This document shows, piece by piece, positions 1 through 10,026 of a DNA stretch of 64,000 nucleotides (the stretch's first letter is position 1; the number at the start of each line of letters is the position of its first letter). The stretch spans positions 231,632 to 295,631 of the forward strand of contig JAJPIO010000014.1 in NCBI GenBank assembly GCA_021324735.1, read 5' to 3'. This stretch comes from Bacteroidota bacterium (GTDB lineage Bacteria > Bacteroidota > Ignavibacteria > Palsa-1295). The notes below the pieces were generated by a model that was not told the origin of the DNA, made no database searches, and worked only from the letters and a program-made list of their open reading frames with translations. The translations under genes were made by a program, and so were the position numbers.

Positions 1-1538
1 TCGAACGGTCCGAAGGCCCGTGAAGTGCTGGTGCCTTTAGGTAATGCTGCAAGAATGCGGAGTGTGGAATCCACATAACGATCTTCCGAGCCGAGCATCA
101 TTGGGCTCACAGGACTTACTGCAAGTTGGCCTCGTACAGAGGTTCTTATGATCCCTCCCGGCGGTTGAAAGGCTGATGGTTGGGCAAACATATCGTGCTC
201 GCTAAAGAGATAGATCGGTGCGGAAGCCGAATAGGAGAACGAGCCCACAAGTGGTACACCGGCGCGAAAGGTGGAATCCATCACAAAGCGAAGAGAGATC
301 TTATCTATGTGCTGGTCTTCACGGGCGGTCTGGCGCTCGCCGGAAACCAACGAACGGGCCGTATATAGCACACTGCTTGCCGCAGAACTTCCAGCAGCTA
401 CCGAATACATATTGATCGCGATCGAAGCGATGGCGACGATAACAGTAAAGGTATAGATCAGCCGGTCTACGGGTGTGCGACGCACGGCTGGTCCTCGAGA
501 ATAAGAGCCAGCGAGAATAAGCACTACGGCAAGCACAGCCCCAGCCGAGGTGTCGATACCAATGCCAGAGAATAACGGTGCGGCGACTGCGAGCACCAAT
601 AATAAATAACCCGCTCCACGGACCGCTCGCGATTGCCAGGTTACTTCCTCGATAGCGAGCAAATACGCTCGAGCAAAGCACGCAAGCAGGACCAGTGCGA
701 ACGTTAGGGCAACCAGGGCATGGAGAATATCGCCATACCGGAAGATCGCTTCAAGTACGTTCGGCGATGGTGTTAAAAAGAAGAGTAATTGTTCGATGCC
801 CGAAGAGGGAAGGAGTCCGGTAGAGGAGATACGCAGGATCGGTTCGCGCGCTATAAAGCCAAGAATAAGCAGGACCGAGCCCATCAGAAGCAGACTTAGC
901 ACGGTCCGAGGTTCGCTCAGCCATCCTTGTGATAAGTGAACGTTCCGGCGCTGCTCCAGCATGATCATAATGACGATAAATATGGAGAAGAAGAAGGCGA
1001 GGCCGCTAAAAAACGAAACAAGCAACAAGGCAACGCTTAGTATCCAATAGGCCGAAGAACGAGGATAATTCTGCGAAAGAAAAAAGACCAGCATCCAGAG
1101 CATCACCGTTTCTCCCAAAAGGTATGGAAGAGCACCGGACGACCATAGACCTGTCATTACGAGAACTGGTATAAGGAAATAGACTCCAAGGTCTCGCACG
1201 CGCAGGACACGGAATAAGGCGAGCATTCCAAGGCCTCGAAGGAATATTGCACCAAATGCCATGAGCAATCGAAGGACGATCTCTCCGGATGCCATCGATG
1301 TAAAGAATGCGGCTAAAAGCGGCGCGCCGACATTGGAAGCGGGGAATTGAATGAGACGCCAGCCATCATTCGGGTGTCCGAATAAATGTATGCGAACGAA
1401 TTCTGCCTGTAATGCCCACAGTCCGGCATCGAGTGGAAGATATTTGAAGAATATGACCCACAGCGACTGCACGAGCAGAACGAGCGTGACCATCGTTCGT
1501 GCGCGTCGTTCGCCTAATCCGGTGGTCTCGTCGAGCAT
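1..1538 (-). CDS. Polytopic membrane protein, 3' end outside the window
   Basis: An open frame runs from ATG at 1538 to the left edge (about 512 codons, no stop), so the protein is truncated by the window. An in-frame stop lies just upstream of the ATG, which fixes the start. Translation begins MLDETTGLGERRARTMVTL and alternates long hydrophobic stretches (for example LVLLVQSLWVIFF, ILSVALLLVSFFSGLAFFF, LLLMGSVLLILGF) with short polar loops, giving roughly ten or more membrane spans. The last ~130 codons are more polar and may form an extracytoplasmic domain. It starts 24 bp after the hutU stop on the same strand, so co-transcription is possible. I do not recognise the family; a GT-C-like glycosyltransferase or a generic integral membrane protein would fit. 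Confidence 0.75.
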   Translation of the reverse strand, partial: MLDETTGLGERRARTMVTLVLLVQSLWVIFFKYLPLDAGLWALQAEFVRIHLFGHPNDGWRLIQFPASNVGAPLLAAFFTSMASGEIVLRLLMAFGAIFLRGLGMLALFRVLRVRDLGVYFLIPVLVMTGLWSSGALPYLLGETVMLWMLVFFLSQNYPRSSAYWILSVALLLVSFFSGLAFFFSIFIVIMIMLEQRRNVHLSQGWLSEPRTVLSLLLMGSVLLILGFIAREPILRISSTGLLPSSGIEQLLFFLTPSPNVLEAIFRYGDILHALVALTFALVLLACFARAYLLAIEEVTWQSRAVRGAGYLLLVLAVAAPLFSGIGIDTSAGAVLAVVLILAGSYSRGPAVRRTPVDRLIYTFTVIVAIASIAINMYSVAAGSSAASSVLYTARSLVSGERQTAREDQHIDKISLRFVMDSTFRAGVPLVGSFSYSASAPIYLFSEHDMFAQPSAFQPPGGIIRTSVRGQLAVSPVSPMMLGSEDRYVDSTLRILAALPKGTSTSRAFGPF

Positions 1539-1562
1539 GAGAAAGGTGCTAAGTACTAAGTC

Positions 1563-3266
1563 CTAAAGGGATGAATCCATTGGAATACGAAGCCCATGCT
1601 CTCGAGCTTCTTCTCGAGCCGTTTGGTAACCTGCATCCGCGTGGCGAAGCAATCCCATGGCGGGGTCGTAAGTAAGTACGCGTTCAATGCGGGCATCGGC
1701 TTCTTTGCTCCCGTCGCAAACGATCACCATTCCGGCATGGATGGAATTTCCGATACCAACGCCGCCACCATGATGCAACGATACCCATGTGGCGCCGCCA
1801 ATGGCGTTCATTGCAAAATTTAGTACCGGCCAGTCAGCGATGGCATCCGAGCCATCGAGCATACCTTCCGTCTCGCGATTGGGGCTAGCGACACTACCAC
1901 AATCCAAATGATCGCGCCCGATAACGATCGGTGCTTTTACTTTGCCATCACGGACTAATTGATTGAACAGCAATCCTGCTTTAGCACGTGCACCCATTCC
2001 CAGCCAACAGATGCGGGCGGGCAATCCCTGAAAGTGAATGTGCTTTTGTGCGAGTGGTATCCAACGATGAAGTGTGGCATCATCGGGAAAAAGCTTCAGG
2101 AGTTCGCGATCGGTAGTAAAAATATCTTCGGGGTCTCCGGATAGTGCGGCCCAGCGAAATGGTCCTTTGCCCTCACAAAAGAGTGGGCGAATATATTCGG
2201 GTACAAAGCCGGGAATATCGAATGCGTTCGTTAAGCCATTAGCTTTTGCTTCACCTCGAATATTGTTGCCATAGTCGAATGCAATGGCGCCACGGCGTTG
2301 CATGGTAAGCATCGCTTCCACATGTGTGACGATGGACCGCCGGGCCTCCCGCATATAGCGTTCGGGATCGTCCGCACGAAGCTCGTCCGCTTCTTTTTTC
2401 GAAAATCCGGCGGGATAATATCCATTCAGGACATCGTGAGCGCTCGTTTGGTCGGTCACGATGTCGGGTGTAAAGCCACGGCGCACTAACTCGGGATGAA
2501 TTTCAGCCGCATTGCCGACGAGGCCGACAGAGATCGCTTCGCCTTTGTTGCGAGCGTTGTCAAGAATGTCGAGCGCCTCTTCGAGATTATCGGTCATGCG
2601 ATCGCAGTATCCGGTGTCAATGCGTTTTTGGATTCGGGCCTTATCGACTTCGACACCGAGGAACGCCGCACCAGCCATACTGGCTGCGAGTGGTTGTGCA
2701 CCGCCCATGCCGCCCAAGCCGGCAGTCAGCACGATCTTACCAGCAAGCGAGCCATCGAAGTGCTTCTTGGCGCACGCGGCGAAGGTTTCGAACGTGCCTT
2801 GCACGATGCCTTGGCTCCCTATGTAGATCCAGCTTCCGGCGGTCATTTGACCGTACATGGTAAGGCCCAGTTGTTCGAGCCGACGAAATTCATCCCATGT
2901 TGCCCAATGCGGCACCAGTTGCGAATTGCTGATCACAACACGCGGTGCATCCTTGTGAGATCGTAATACACCCACGGGTTTACCCGATTGCACGAGGAGC
3001 GTCTCATCATTTTCAAGCGAGCACAGTTCTCGAACGATCGCATCGAACGACTCCCAGTTACGAGCTGCTCGGCCAGAGCCGCCATAAACGATCAGTTCTT
3101 CCGGGCGCTCAGCGACGTCCGGGTCGAGGTTATTCATCAACATCCGAAGAGCAGCCTCCTGCTGCCACCCTTTGCAGCTCAATTCAGTGCCTCGCGGCGC
3201 GTGAATTACTCCGGCGCGTTTTCGCGTCCACTGCTTCGTTGCTGATTCGGTGAGTGTTTCTTCCAT
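1563..3266 (-). CDS. hutU: Urocanate hydratase
   Basis: 567 residues, close to the usual HutU length of about 550-560. HutU hydrates urocanate to 4-imidazolone-5-propionate in cytosolic histidine degradation and uses tightly bound NAD+. Visible family landmarks are [11 protein letters not shown] near residue 61, [11 protein letters not shown] near 92, the glycine-rich [12 protein letters not shown] at 181-192 (NAD site region), and conserved [13 protein letters not shown] and [16 protein letters not shown] toward the C terminus. The start [13 protein letters not shown] fits the family. No hutH, hutI or hutG is adjacent; the partners must be elsewhere or absent. It follows an SDR gene by 5 bp on the same strand, so both are probably one transcript. 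Confidence 0.97.
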   Translation of the reverse strand: MEETLTESATKQWTRKRAGVIHAPRGTELSCKGWQQEAALRMLMNNLDPDVAERPEELIVYGGSGRAARNWESFDAIVRELCSLENDETLLVQSGKPVGVLRSHKDAPRVVISNSQLVPHWATWDEFRRLEQLGLTMYGQMTAGSWIYIGSQGIVQGTFETFAACAKKHFDGSLAGKIVLTAGLGGMGGAQPLAASMAGAAFLGVEVDKARIQKRIDTGYCDRMTDNLEEALDILDNARNKGEAISVGLVGNAAEIHPELVRRGFTPDIVTDQTSAHDVLNGYYPAGFSKKEADELRADDPERYMREARRSIVTHVEAMLTMQRRGAIAFDYGNNIRGEAKANGLTNAFDIPGFVPEYIRPLFCEGKGPFRWAALSGDPEDIFTTDRELLKLFPDDATLHRWIPLAQKHIHFQGLPARICWLGMGARAKAGLLFNQLVRDGKVKAPIVIGRDHLDCGSVASPNRETEGMLDGSDAIADWPVLNFAMNAIGGATWVSLHHGGGVGIGNSIHAGMVIVCDGSKEADARIERVLTYDPAMGLLRHADAGYQTAREEAREHGLRIPMDSSL

Positions 3267-3271
3267 TTGGG

Positions 3272-3982
3272 TTAAATATCTCCTAAGATCGGCCGAAGGA
3301 CGATCTCTTCTATCAATGCTCGTCCGGGCTCTTTGATAGCAGCGATCACCGCCAGAGCGATGTCTTCCGGCTGCATCATGCGATCGTGGTAATTTTCTCG
3401 TTCCTCCTTATCCCACAATTCCGTTTCGGTCGCCCCTGGAAAAACAGCAATTACCCGAACTCCGTGCTGTCGAGCTTCTTCACGTAAGGCATTGGTGAAT
3501 CCTAAGGAAGCAAATTTGCTTGCCACATAGGCCGCGCCATTCTTATAAGCTTTAATGCTCGCGATGGAAAGTATCTGCACGATCACTCCCGAACCCCGCA
3601 TGTACATATCATTTAACACTTCTCGGGAAGTAAGAAAGAGGCCACGGGTATTTACAGAGAGTACCGCATCGAATTCTTCGATCGAAGTTTCTGAGAAGGT
3701 GCTCCATGGAGAGATACCTGCACTATTGATGAGTATGTCGGGTACGGCGTTGAATGTCTTTTTTATTGATCTGTAACACTCTCGTACGCTTTCCTCGGAT
3801 GTGACATCACATTCAAATGCTTGAGTCGTAAAACCCTTCTCAGCGAATGTTTTAGCTGCTTCCTCTGAGTTTTTTAAGCTACTGCTGCCGATGGCCAACT
3901 GATAGCCCTCCCGGCCAAGCGCTTCCGCACAGGCATAACCAATACCTCGTGAGCCGCCTACGATCCATGCAAGTGATGCCAT
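3272..3982 (-). CDS. Short-chain dehydrogenase/reductase (SDR)
   Basis: 236 residues, classical SDR. The Rossmann cofactor motif is GGSRGIG at 9-15, NSAG is near 86-89, the structural Asn is in VNTRG (111), the catalytic Ser is in ILSIAS (139-142), and YVASK gives Tyr152 and Lys156. The first residues after Met are already the beta-1 strand, so the start is secure. It would reduce or oxidise a small carbonyl/alcohol substrate with NAD(P)H in the cytosol; the substrate cannot be read from sequence. The stop lies 5 bp from the hutU start, suggesting co-transcription, though a role in histidine breakdown is only guilt by association. Confidence 0.9.
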   Translation of the reverse strand: MASLAWIVGGSRGIGYACAEALGREGYQLAIGSSSLKNSEEAAKTFAEKGFTTQAFECDVTSEESVRECYRSIKKTFNAVPDILINSAGISPWSTFSETSIEEFDAVLSVNTRGLFLTSREVLNDMYMRGSGVIVQILSIASIKAYKNGAAYVASKFASLGFTNALREEARQHGVRVIAVFPGATETELWDKEERENYHDRMMQPEDIALAVIAAIKEPGRALIEEIVLRPILGDI

Positions 3983-4050
3983 GCTGCAAAGTTACGGAAG
4001 AGAAGTGAATGATAAAGAAGAAGATAGGAATAAAGAAGACGAAGGCAATA

Positions 4051-4080
4051 AAAAAGCCCTCCTTAAAAAGAAGGGCTTTG
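4051..4080 (-). terminator. Intrinsic terminator of the 950-residue secreted protein gene
   Basis: An 8-bp stem AAAGCCCT / AGGGCTTT (4053-4060 with 4072-4079) lies directly after the stop of the minus-strand gene ending at 4102. On that strand it is followed by a run of T (A-run on the plus strand, 4048-4054), the classic rho-independent layout. It separates this transcript from the SDR gene. Confidence 0.8.
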
Positions 4081-4101
4081 TCTGGTTCACAATTGAGACG
4101 C

Positions 4102-6954
4102 TTACTTCTGCACGCTGAGCTCGCGGACGAGACTTATGCCGCCGCTGCGCAAATTACAGAAATATGTCCCACTAGCAAGGTTAGTAACGGGGATCGATAC
4201 TGTGTGATCTCCTTCGAAGACCATTCCATTAACGACCGTTTCCACAATATTGCCCTTACCATCTACAAGTGTAAGCTGAACGGTACCTGCTGATGAGGTA
4301 GCAAAGGAAATTGTAGCGCTCTCCTTCGCTGGGTTCGGATAAATGGCATCCAGTGAATAGCCTTGAGCGGCAACTGTTGCTACACTGCTTGACGCTGCTG
4401 TACCTGTAAGGACGTAGCTAAAAGCTGGCGCTGGCAATGGAGTACCATTGGGGAAGGTCAGAGTTGCCGTTTCGGTCGACGTTGTCGTCGGTGTGAATTG
4501 AATGGTCATGGTAGCGCTATCACCGGCTGGTATAGTGGCAAGTGAAAGTGGGCTGGCGACCGTAAAGTCGGCGGCGTTTGCGCCCCCGATCGAAGCAGTA
4601 CCAGGGGTCCAGGCAGCGTTACCTTGATTATAGACGGTTACAGTAAAGGTGGTTGGCGTACCAACAGAGGCACTACCCGGTTCTCCCGTTGCTGATACGG
4701 TGACGCCAGCACCCGTCCCGCCAAGCGCAATGACCATTGGAGTCACGCCATTGTTGCCGGTGACGGTGAGTGTTGCGTTCGACATCGAACGATCCATCGG
4801 TGTAAAGGCAACACGGATCGTATCTGTCGCACCTGGAGCAATGGCTGCAGAAGTGGATGGTCCCAGTACGGTGTAGGCCGCAGAACTGCCGGAGAGTGCC
4901 GCGCTGTATGTCGTTGGCACATCACCACAATTTGTTATGACGACCGATTGTGTATCGCTCAGGCCAACGAGGGTAAGTGTGCTATCGAATAGCATAGCGG
5001 TCGAAGGCGTAGCGCAGACCGAAAGGCCGGTAGCTTGTACCATTCCTTCTGCCTGTATCGAATCTCCATTTGACATGCCAGTCAATTCGACGAGCGCCGA
5101 ACGGAGACCACGAGTTGTTGGTGTAAAGCAAATCGAAACCGGGACCGAACCGCCAGCCGGAACCGTAATTGGTAATGCACTCGAATTGAACGCAAACTCC
5201 GCCGAGTCAGCACCCGTGAAGGTGGCGCTTGTGACCGTGATCGGAGCTTCACCAACATTAATAAGAGTATCCATTACGCAGGCCGTGTTACCGACGATGG
5301 CCGAATCACGCATGAGTCCGAAGGCCAATTTACCGACCGAAAGCCCCGTACCCGTAATTGAAACATCGAAGCCGCTGGTATCAACGGGTGTTTCACCGAT
5401 CGTCATCGGAATATTCGTTGCGATATGAAGGGTCGCGACGCGCGTTCCACTGCGAAGAGGGGTGAAACATACATTGACCGTTTTCGAAGCACCCGGCGGA
5501 ATGATCGTGTCTGTTCCATGTAGCGGAGTCAACACGAAATCGTAATCGGCACTTGAGAAGAAATCACCACGAACGATAAGTGTATCCGACCCAGGATTAG
5601 AGAGGGTTACGTTCTGACACTCCTGAGTACCTACTGGTACCGGCGGGAATGTGAGTGCGGAAGGCGTAACAGCCAAACGTGGCAGTGTACCTAAGCCAAG
5701 AAGCTGTATAGATGCGTTGCCTCCATTGCTCACAATATTGAGGTTCGCTGCGTGCAAGCCTTCCATCGTTGGTGTGTAAGTAACGCTAATAGTATCGGTT
5801 GTCCCGGCTGGAATTCCTTCCGAAGGTAAACGGGTAATAGTGTATTCTCCCGGATAATCGCCACCGATCGACGTGCCCGGCAAAATGCGAAGCAACCCAG
5901 CGCTCGTATTGCTCACCGCGATGCTTTGCGTAAGGGATTGGCCGAGCTTCACTCTAGTATGGAAGAACAATGGTCCCATTGTGCTTAACGACAGCACCGG
6001 GCTTACCCCAGTACCCGTTAGGTTAATACTGACCGATGTCGGAATGTCTGCATCTGTATTAAAGGAGACAGCCCCCGTGCGAGTACCTCCTAGCGTCGGA
6101 ATAAACGCGACGATGATCGAGTCCGACGAATTGGCAGCTACAGTAGAGGGTGTACGTACAAGCGTATAATCCGGGCCTGTTACCACCAGGTTGGAAATAT
6201 TGACGGGAATCGAATTCGGATTCGTAAGCACAATGCTCTTGGTCATCGTATCTCCGACATCGACCGTACCAAAGTTGATGGTCGTCGTCGGTGTGACGGT
6301 GAGCGTGTTATAGTGCGTGCCGGAAACAATGACATTGTCGATCGCGGCGTTGCCAGCACCAAAATTTGGCAGTGCCTGCCATCCGATCTGGAGACCATCG
6401 ACACGGTAATCTTTAGGAATACCGATGCGGTAATGCCGCCAGGCATCTGTTGATGTCGGAGGGTCAGTGGTCCAGTTATATGATTGGTTATAATAGGTGT
6501 ATGCCGTGCTAGTGTAGAGATTGAGCACTTGTGTTTGCCCATTCGAGTTCACGAGATACATCTGAAAGTTGTCATCGATCCCTGAGCCGTAGTCACGATT
6601 ATAATAATCATACTCCCAGAAGAAGTCGAAGTCGACGTACGCCGTATCGGTAGAAGATGACCACTGGCTGGCATCGAGCGATGGTGTAAGCAGCATACCG
6701 GTCGACCCATCCCAAATATCGCAGATGAGTGAACCGTTAGAGCCGTTATAGCCATCGGCGGCAGCGTACCAGCCGGAGCCACCCGACCATTGATCGTAAC
6801 TGTTATCAGTCCAACCCGTTGGCGGGAAGTTCAAACTGGAGAAATCCTCACTGAAAATGGTATCTGTTGTAGCGGCAAAGCTAATTTGGCTGCTCGAGAG
6901 TAAAAGCGAGACGACCAAAGCGCAAAGCCACGCAAGTGGTAAGCGTTGATTCAT
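4102..6954 (-). CDS. Secreted Hydin/choice-of-anchor-D repeat protein with T9SS sorting domain
   Basis: 950 residues. Residues 1-28 are a signal peptide (basic start, hydrophobic core, cut near SFA-ATT). Residues ~32-215 resemble a choice-of-anchor-J/MAM-like lectin fold (FSEDFSSLNFPPTGW start). Then follow about six ~100-residue immunoglobulin-like repeats with the pattern 'L.FG.V.VG....V.L.N.G', typical of ASPM-SPD-2-Hydin/choice-of-anchor-D domains. The last ~80 residues are a type IX secretion signal: IYPNPAKESATISF near the front and a strand-rich tail ending ELSVQK. The protein is therefore probably exported through Sec, moved over the outer membrane by T9SS, and surface-attached or released. 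Ligand unknown. It has its own terminator and a candidate promoter at 7145-7152. Confidence 0.9.
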   Translation of the reverse strand: MNQRLPLAWLCALVVSLLLSSSQISFAATTDTIFSEDFSSLNFPPTGWTDNSYDQWSGGSGWYAAADGYNGSNGSLICDIWDGSTGMLLTPSLDASQWSSSTDTAYVDFDFFWEYDYYNRDYGSGIDDNFQMYLVNSNGQTQVLNLYTSTAYTYYNQSYNWTTDPPTSTDAWRHYRIGIPKDYRVDGLQIGWQALPNFGAGNAAIDNVIVSGTHYNTLTVTPTTTINFGTVDVGDTMTKSIVLTNPNSIPVNISNLVVTGPDYTLVRTPSTVAANSSDSIIVAFIPTLGGTRTGAVSFNTDADIPTSVSINLTGTGVSPVLSLSTMGPLFFHTRVKLGQSLTQSIAVSNTSAGLLRILPGTSIGGDYPGEYTITRLPSEGIPAGTTDTISVTYTPTMEGLHAANLNIVSNGGNASIQLLGLGTLPRLAVTPSALTFPPVPVGTQECQNVTLSNPGSDTLIVRGDFFSSADYDFVLTPLHGTDTIIPPGASKTVNVCFTPLRSGTRVATLHIATNIPMTIGETPVDTSGFDVSITGTGLSVGKLAFGLMRDSAIVGNTACVMDTLINVGEAPITVTSATFTGADSAEFAFNSSALPITVPAGGSVPVSICFTPTTRGLRSALVELTGMSNGDSIQAEGMVQATGLSVCATPSTAMLFDSTLTLVGLSDTQSVVITNCGDVPTTYSAALSGSSAAYTVLGPSTSAAIAPGATDTIRVAFTPMDRSMSNATLTVTGNNGVTPMVIALGGTGAGVTVSATGEPGSASVGTPTTFTVTVYNQGNAAWTPGTASIGGANAADFTVASPLSLATIPAGDSATMTIQFTPTTTSTETATLTFPNGTPLPAPAFSYVLTGTAASSSVATVAAQGYSLDAIYPNPAKESATISFATSSAGTVQLTLVDGKGNIVETVVNGMVFEGDHTVSIPVTNLASGTYFCNLRSGGISLVRELSVQK

Positions 6955-7144
6955 AAGTCAGTTCAATTGTGATTGTGACGGACCACCGGCGACGCTGGTA
7001 AGAGCTCGATAGTGGATGATCCGGCCGTATTGACAGGTACGACCGTACTTATATGCTCGTTAGACAAGAAGCAGACTGCAGAAGTTTAAAAGAACATGAG
7101 CAGTACTTCATGGTCTCGATGCTCCTATAGCTGCTAAACTGTCA

Positions 7145-7152
7145 CAAATATA
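7145..7152 (-). promoter_or_regulatory. Candidate Bacteroidota-type -7 element (TATATTTG)
   Basis: Minus-strand TATATTTG matches the Bacteroidota sigma-A -7 consensus TAnnTTTG. It would start the 950-residue protein transcript about 185 nt before its ATG. No good TTTG -33 box is seen at the expected distance, so this is a weak call supported mainly by recurrence of the same octamer before other genes here (35593, 41282, 48086). Confidence 0.35.
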
Positions 7153-7230
7153 ACACCACGGTGAAAGAAATCTCACATTTCTTATGAGAAAAAATGGAAC
7201 AGCAATTAATGAGCAATGGGCTAAAATAGA

Positions 7231-7255
7231 AAAAGCGCACATGAAGCGCGCTTTT
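7231..7255 (-). terminator. Intrinsic terminator of small exported protein gene
   Basis: Perfect 8-bp stem AAAAGCGC / GCGCTTTT (7231-7238 with 7248-7255) with a 9-nt loop lies 30 bp after the stop of the minus-strand gene ending at 7286. A-rich sequence on the plus strand supplies the T-tract on the transcribed strand. It could act in both directions. Confidence 0.7.
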
Positions 7256-7285
7256 CTTGTAATTTTACTATCAGGAAGATGAAGC

Positions 7286-7696
7286 TTAGGCTAACTCCAA
7301 GCCGCCGTTATGCCATTCATCCACATGTTCCGGAAGGAACACGACTTTTGCCGACTTAAATTGGGCTTCGTACCATTCGGTCTTATCCCAATTTTCCCGC
7401 CCGGGATACATTCGCTTCTCTTCCTCGGTCATCGGATGCAGATCGACAGCAATATCCTGCCGAGCTTGAATGTGTGTGGTCACGACATGCCTCTCCGCAG
7501 GAATAGTGGAAGAGTGAAAGGAAGAGCTCGCCGATGCCGTTGGTGTGCTGCCCAGCGATGCCGCAAGTGCGATTGTTGCTAAGATCATAAAGAACAGTCT
7601 CCTTTTCGCAAGGCCTACAATTTTGGTTGCAAACCGAGCTATTATACCTACATATTTCCCTGCAGCATGGGGCGCCACGCTACAGGACTTACACAA
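7286..7696 (-). CDS. Small exported protein of unknown function
   Basis: About 136 residues from a TTG at 7696 that has a strong Shine-Dalgarno AAAGGAGG six nt upstream. This start gives a basic KRRLFF n-region before the hydrophobic core ILATIALAASLG and a likely signal-peptidase site after PTASA. An internal ATG at 7588 also has AAGGAG ten nt upstream, but would leave the signal peptide without positive charges. The frame also extends to a GTG at 7726 without an SD. The mature part (~80 residues) is polar, with DLHPMTEEEKRMYPGRENW and an acidic C terminus. No family recognised. It faces away from purB. Confidence 0.55.
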   Translation of the reverse strand: MCKSCSVAPHAAGKYVGIIARFATKIVGLAKRRLFFMILATIALAASLGSTPTASASSSFHSSTIPAERHVVTTHIQARQDIAVDLHPMTEEEKRMYPGRENWDKTEWYEAQFKSAKVVFLPEHVDEWHNGGLELA

Positions 7697-7848
7697 CCGA
7701 ATCCTCCTTTGAACGAGAATCTTCACAGTATCAACGATACTCAGAAGAAATTACTCCATTACCAATCTGTCACTAAGCGAAGCTCGAGCGTGTTAATAGC
7801 CCCACAATTTAGCAAAGCATCGCCAAACCACTTTTAGTTTTTTGATAC

Positions 7849-9162
7849 ATGATCCCTCGTTACACCCGCCCCGAGATGGGAGCGATCTGGACCGATGAGA
7901 ACAAATATCGAATCTGGCTGGAAATAGAACTACTCTCTACTGAGAAGCAGGAGCAATTAGGCATTGTTCCCGTTGGAACAACCAAAAAGATCCGCGAGAA
8001 AGCGACTTTCAATCCGCAACGAATTGATGAGATCGAGCGCGAGACAAAACATGATGTTATCGCCTTTTTGACCAATATTGCGGAGTCAGTTGGGACGGAT
8101 TCACGCTTTCTGCATCTGGGCATGACATCGAGCGATGTCGTCGATACTGCATTTTCGGTTCAGTGCATGCAGGCCGGGAAGCTCATCCTGAAAGGAATAG
8201 ATCGGCTAATAGAGGCGCTCGGTAAACGCGCTCGTGAATTCAAGAATACACCAATGATCGGCCGCACCCATGGTATTCATGCCGAGCCGACCACGTTCGG
8301 ACTCAAACTTGCCGTCTTTTACGCGGAAATGAAGCGTGTCCGCGAGCGAATGGAGCATGCGGTAAAAACGATCTCGGTCGGTAAGATATCAGGTGCGGTC
8401 GGTACTTTCGAACACCTGGACCCCAGTGTTGAAGAATACGTCTGTGAAAAGATGGGAATCGAAGCGGCGCCGATCTCAACCCAGATCATTCAACGCGACC
8501 GACATGCCGAGTTCTTTTCAACGATCGCCCTGGTTGGTTCAAGTCTGGAAAAGCTCGCAGTCGAGTTACGCCATTTGCAGCGCACGGAAGTTCGAGAAGC
8601 AGAAGAATATTTCTCGAAAGGGCAAAAAGGGTCGAGTGCCATGCCGCACAAGCGAAATCCAATAACGATGGAGCGCGTGACCGGGCTGGCTCGTTTGCTG
8701 CGCGGTTATGCTATGACGGCTATGGAGAATGTCGCGCTGTGGCATGAACGTGATATCTCACATTCGTCGACCGAGCGGGTTATCGGACCCGATGCAACGA
8801 TCGCATTGGATTACATGCTCGATCTCATGGCCAAAACGGTCGAGACAATGTTTGTCTATCCCGAAGCGATGCAGCGCAATTTGTCGCTTACTCGCGGCCT
8901 GGTCTTTAGTCAGCCGATACTGTTATTGCTTGCAAAGAGCGGGCTCACTCGTGAAGACTCCTACAAGATCGTGCAACGTAATGCAATGAAGGTGTGGGAG
9001 CTTGCCGCAAGCGGCTCGAATCCCGAAGTAACCTTCCGCTCGCTCATCGAGGCCGATCCCGACGTTGCTGGCCGGTTATCGAAAGCGGATCTCGATAAAG
9101 CCTTCGATCCCAGCGCGGCAATAAAGCACGTTGATCGTATTTTTGAACGCGTGGGTCTATAA
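7849..9162 (+). CDS. purB: Adenylosuccinate lyase
   Basis: 437 residues, typical of the short PurB form. It cleaves SAICAR and adenylosuccinate with release of fumarate, two steps of purine synthesis, as a cytosolic homotetramer. Visible landmarks are MIPRYTRPEMGAIWTDENKY at the N terminus, the TSSDVVDTA region, GRTHGIHAEPTTFGLK (catalytic His), and the fumarase/lyase signature GSSAMPHKRNP near residue 262 with its catalytic Ser loop. The start is the first Met and matches family N termini. It converges with ispE, with only 15 bp between the stops. Confidence 0.97.
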   Translation: MIPRYTRPEMGAIWTDENKYRIWLEIELLSTEKQEQLGIVPVGTTKKIREKATFNPQRIDEIERETKHDVIAFLTNIAESVGTDSRFLHLGMTSSDVVDTAFSVQCMQAGKLILKGIDRLIEALGKRAREFKNTPMIGRTHGIHAEPTTFGLKLAVFYAEMKRVRERMEHAVKTISVGKISGAVGTFEHLDPSVEEYVCEKMGIEAAPISTQIIQRDRHAEFFSTIALVGSSLEKLAVELRHLQRTEVREAEEYFSKGQKGSSAMPHKRNPITMERVTGLARLLRGYAMTAMENVALWHERDISHSSTERVIGPDATIALDYMLDLMAKTVETMFVYPEAMQRNLSLTRGLVFSQPILLLLAKSGLTREDSYKIVQRNAMKVWELAASGSNPEVTFRSLIEADPDVAGRLSKADLDKAFDPSAAIKHVDRIFERVGL

Positions 9163-9177
9163 GACATTCGCAGCGTA

Positions 9178-10026
9178 TTAGCTTAAGAATGCAAGGAGTT
9201 TCTCCTCCAGAAACTTCTGCTTAGCTGATTCCGCTAACTCCGGGTTTTCGAATAGCCCGTAGATCGATGAACCGGAACCGCTCATAAGTGCGAAGACCGC
9301 TCCGCGCGAATACATCGCATGTTTTATCATTCCGAGCTTTGGTATTCGCCGGAATATTTCGGGTTCGAAATCATTGCGTAATTTTTCCTTCCATTGTGAG
9401 AGTGCTGGCGGGTCGTCAAAAAAGGAAATGTAGTCTACCTGGCTTGGTTCTGGGCTCGGCGATAGTAGCGCGTAGGCGTCTTTGGTCGAAATTTGAATTG
9501 TAGGATTCACCACGATGAGTATCGTAAGCGGCAACTCTATTGAAAGCGGTGTAAGCTCTTCTCCGATACCACCGGCGCGAGCGATCTTATTTCCAGCAAG
9601 GAAGAATGGAACATCAGCACCGATCTTGGCGGCGATCTTCATAACGTCTACAGATGAAGGAGGCGCCTCGCTTCGATCGCAAAGAATCTGAAGCATCGAA
9701 GCCGCATTGCTGGAGCCGCCGCCGAGTCCCGCACCCATAGGTATCACTTTTTCTAAATGGACATGAATTCGAGGCAGCGTATGACCGGCCAATTTTTCGA
9801 AAGCGAGTGCCGCTTTCATCATCAAATTACTGCTGTCGACGGGTAAGGTCGGGTCGGAACATGTTAATCGAAAAAAGCCCGAGCGAGTGACGGAGACGGA
9901 ATCGTGCGGTTCAAGGACGCGAACGAAGCAAGTGTTGATCTCATGATAGCCATCCGGCCGTTCGTACAGGACTTCCAGGCCAAGATTGATCTTTGCAGGA
10001 GAGAGATACCGGTCGATTTCTTGCAT
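9178..10026 (-). CDS. ispE: 4-diphosphocytidyl-2-C-methyl-D-erythritol kinase
   Basis: 282 residues, GHMP kinase family. IspE phosphorylates CDP-ME with ATP in the methylerythritol phosphate route to isoprenoids. The N-terminal SPAKINLGLEVL with Lys, the RPDGYHEI segment, and the ATP-binding loop PMGAGLGGGSSNAASML identify it; C-terminal SGSGSSIYGLF is the third GHMP motif. The ATG at 10026 sits inside a 13-bp direct repeat (see 10017-10048), so a second, out-of-frame copy of the start lies 19 nt upstream. No other MEP gene is adjacent. Confidence 0.96.
   Translation of the reverse strand: MQEIDRYLSPAKINLGLEVLYERPDGYHEINTCFVRVLEPHDSVSVTRSGFFRLTCSDPTLPVDSSNLMMKAALAFEKLAGHTLPRIHVHLEKVIPMGAGLGGGSSNAASMLQILCDRSEAPPSSVDVMKIAAKIGADVPFFLAGNKIARAGGIGEELTPLSIELPLTILIVVNPTIQISTKDAYALLSPSPEPSQVDYISFFDDPPALSQWKEKLRNDFEPEIFRRIPKLGMIKHAMYSRGAVFALMSGSGSSIYGLFENPELAESAKQKFLEEKLLAFLS

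Larger units (their letters stand above)
6955..7285. other. Intergenic region with leader of the secreted protein
   Basis: About 330 bp with no convincing gene. It should hold the 5' leader and promoter of the 950-residue protein gene (minus strand) and the terminator of the small exported protein gene upstream. The stretch 7140-7230 is AT-rich. Apart from the -7-like element at 7145-7152 and the hairpin at 7231-7255 I see nothing structured. Confidence 0.5.

Noticed and set aside
2496..2966. Plus-strand frame of 156 codons within hutU
   Set aside because: It is the antisense shadow of a highly conserved enzyme and has no family resemblance. Similar antisense frames inside atpD and rpoN were dropped for the same reason.
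1563..3982. Complete histidine-utilisation operon
   Set aside because: Only hutU is present; the neighbouring SDR and membrane protein are not known hut genes.
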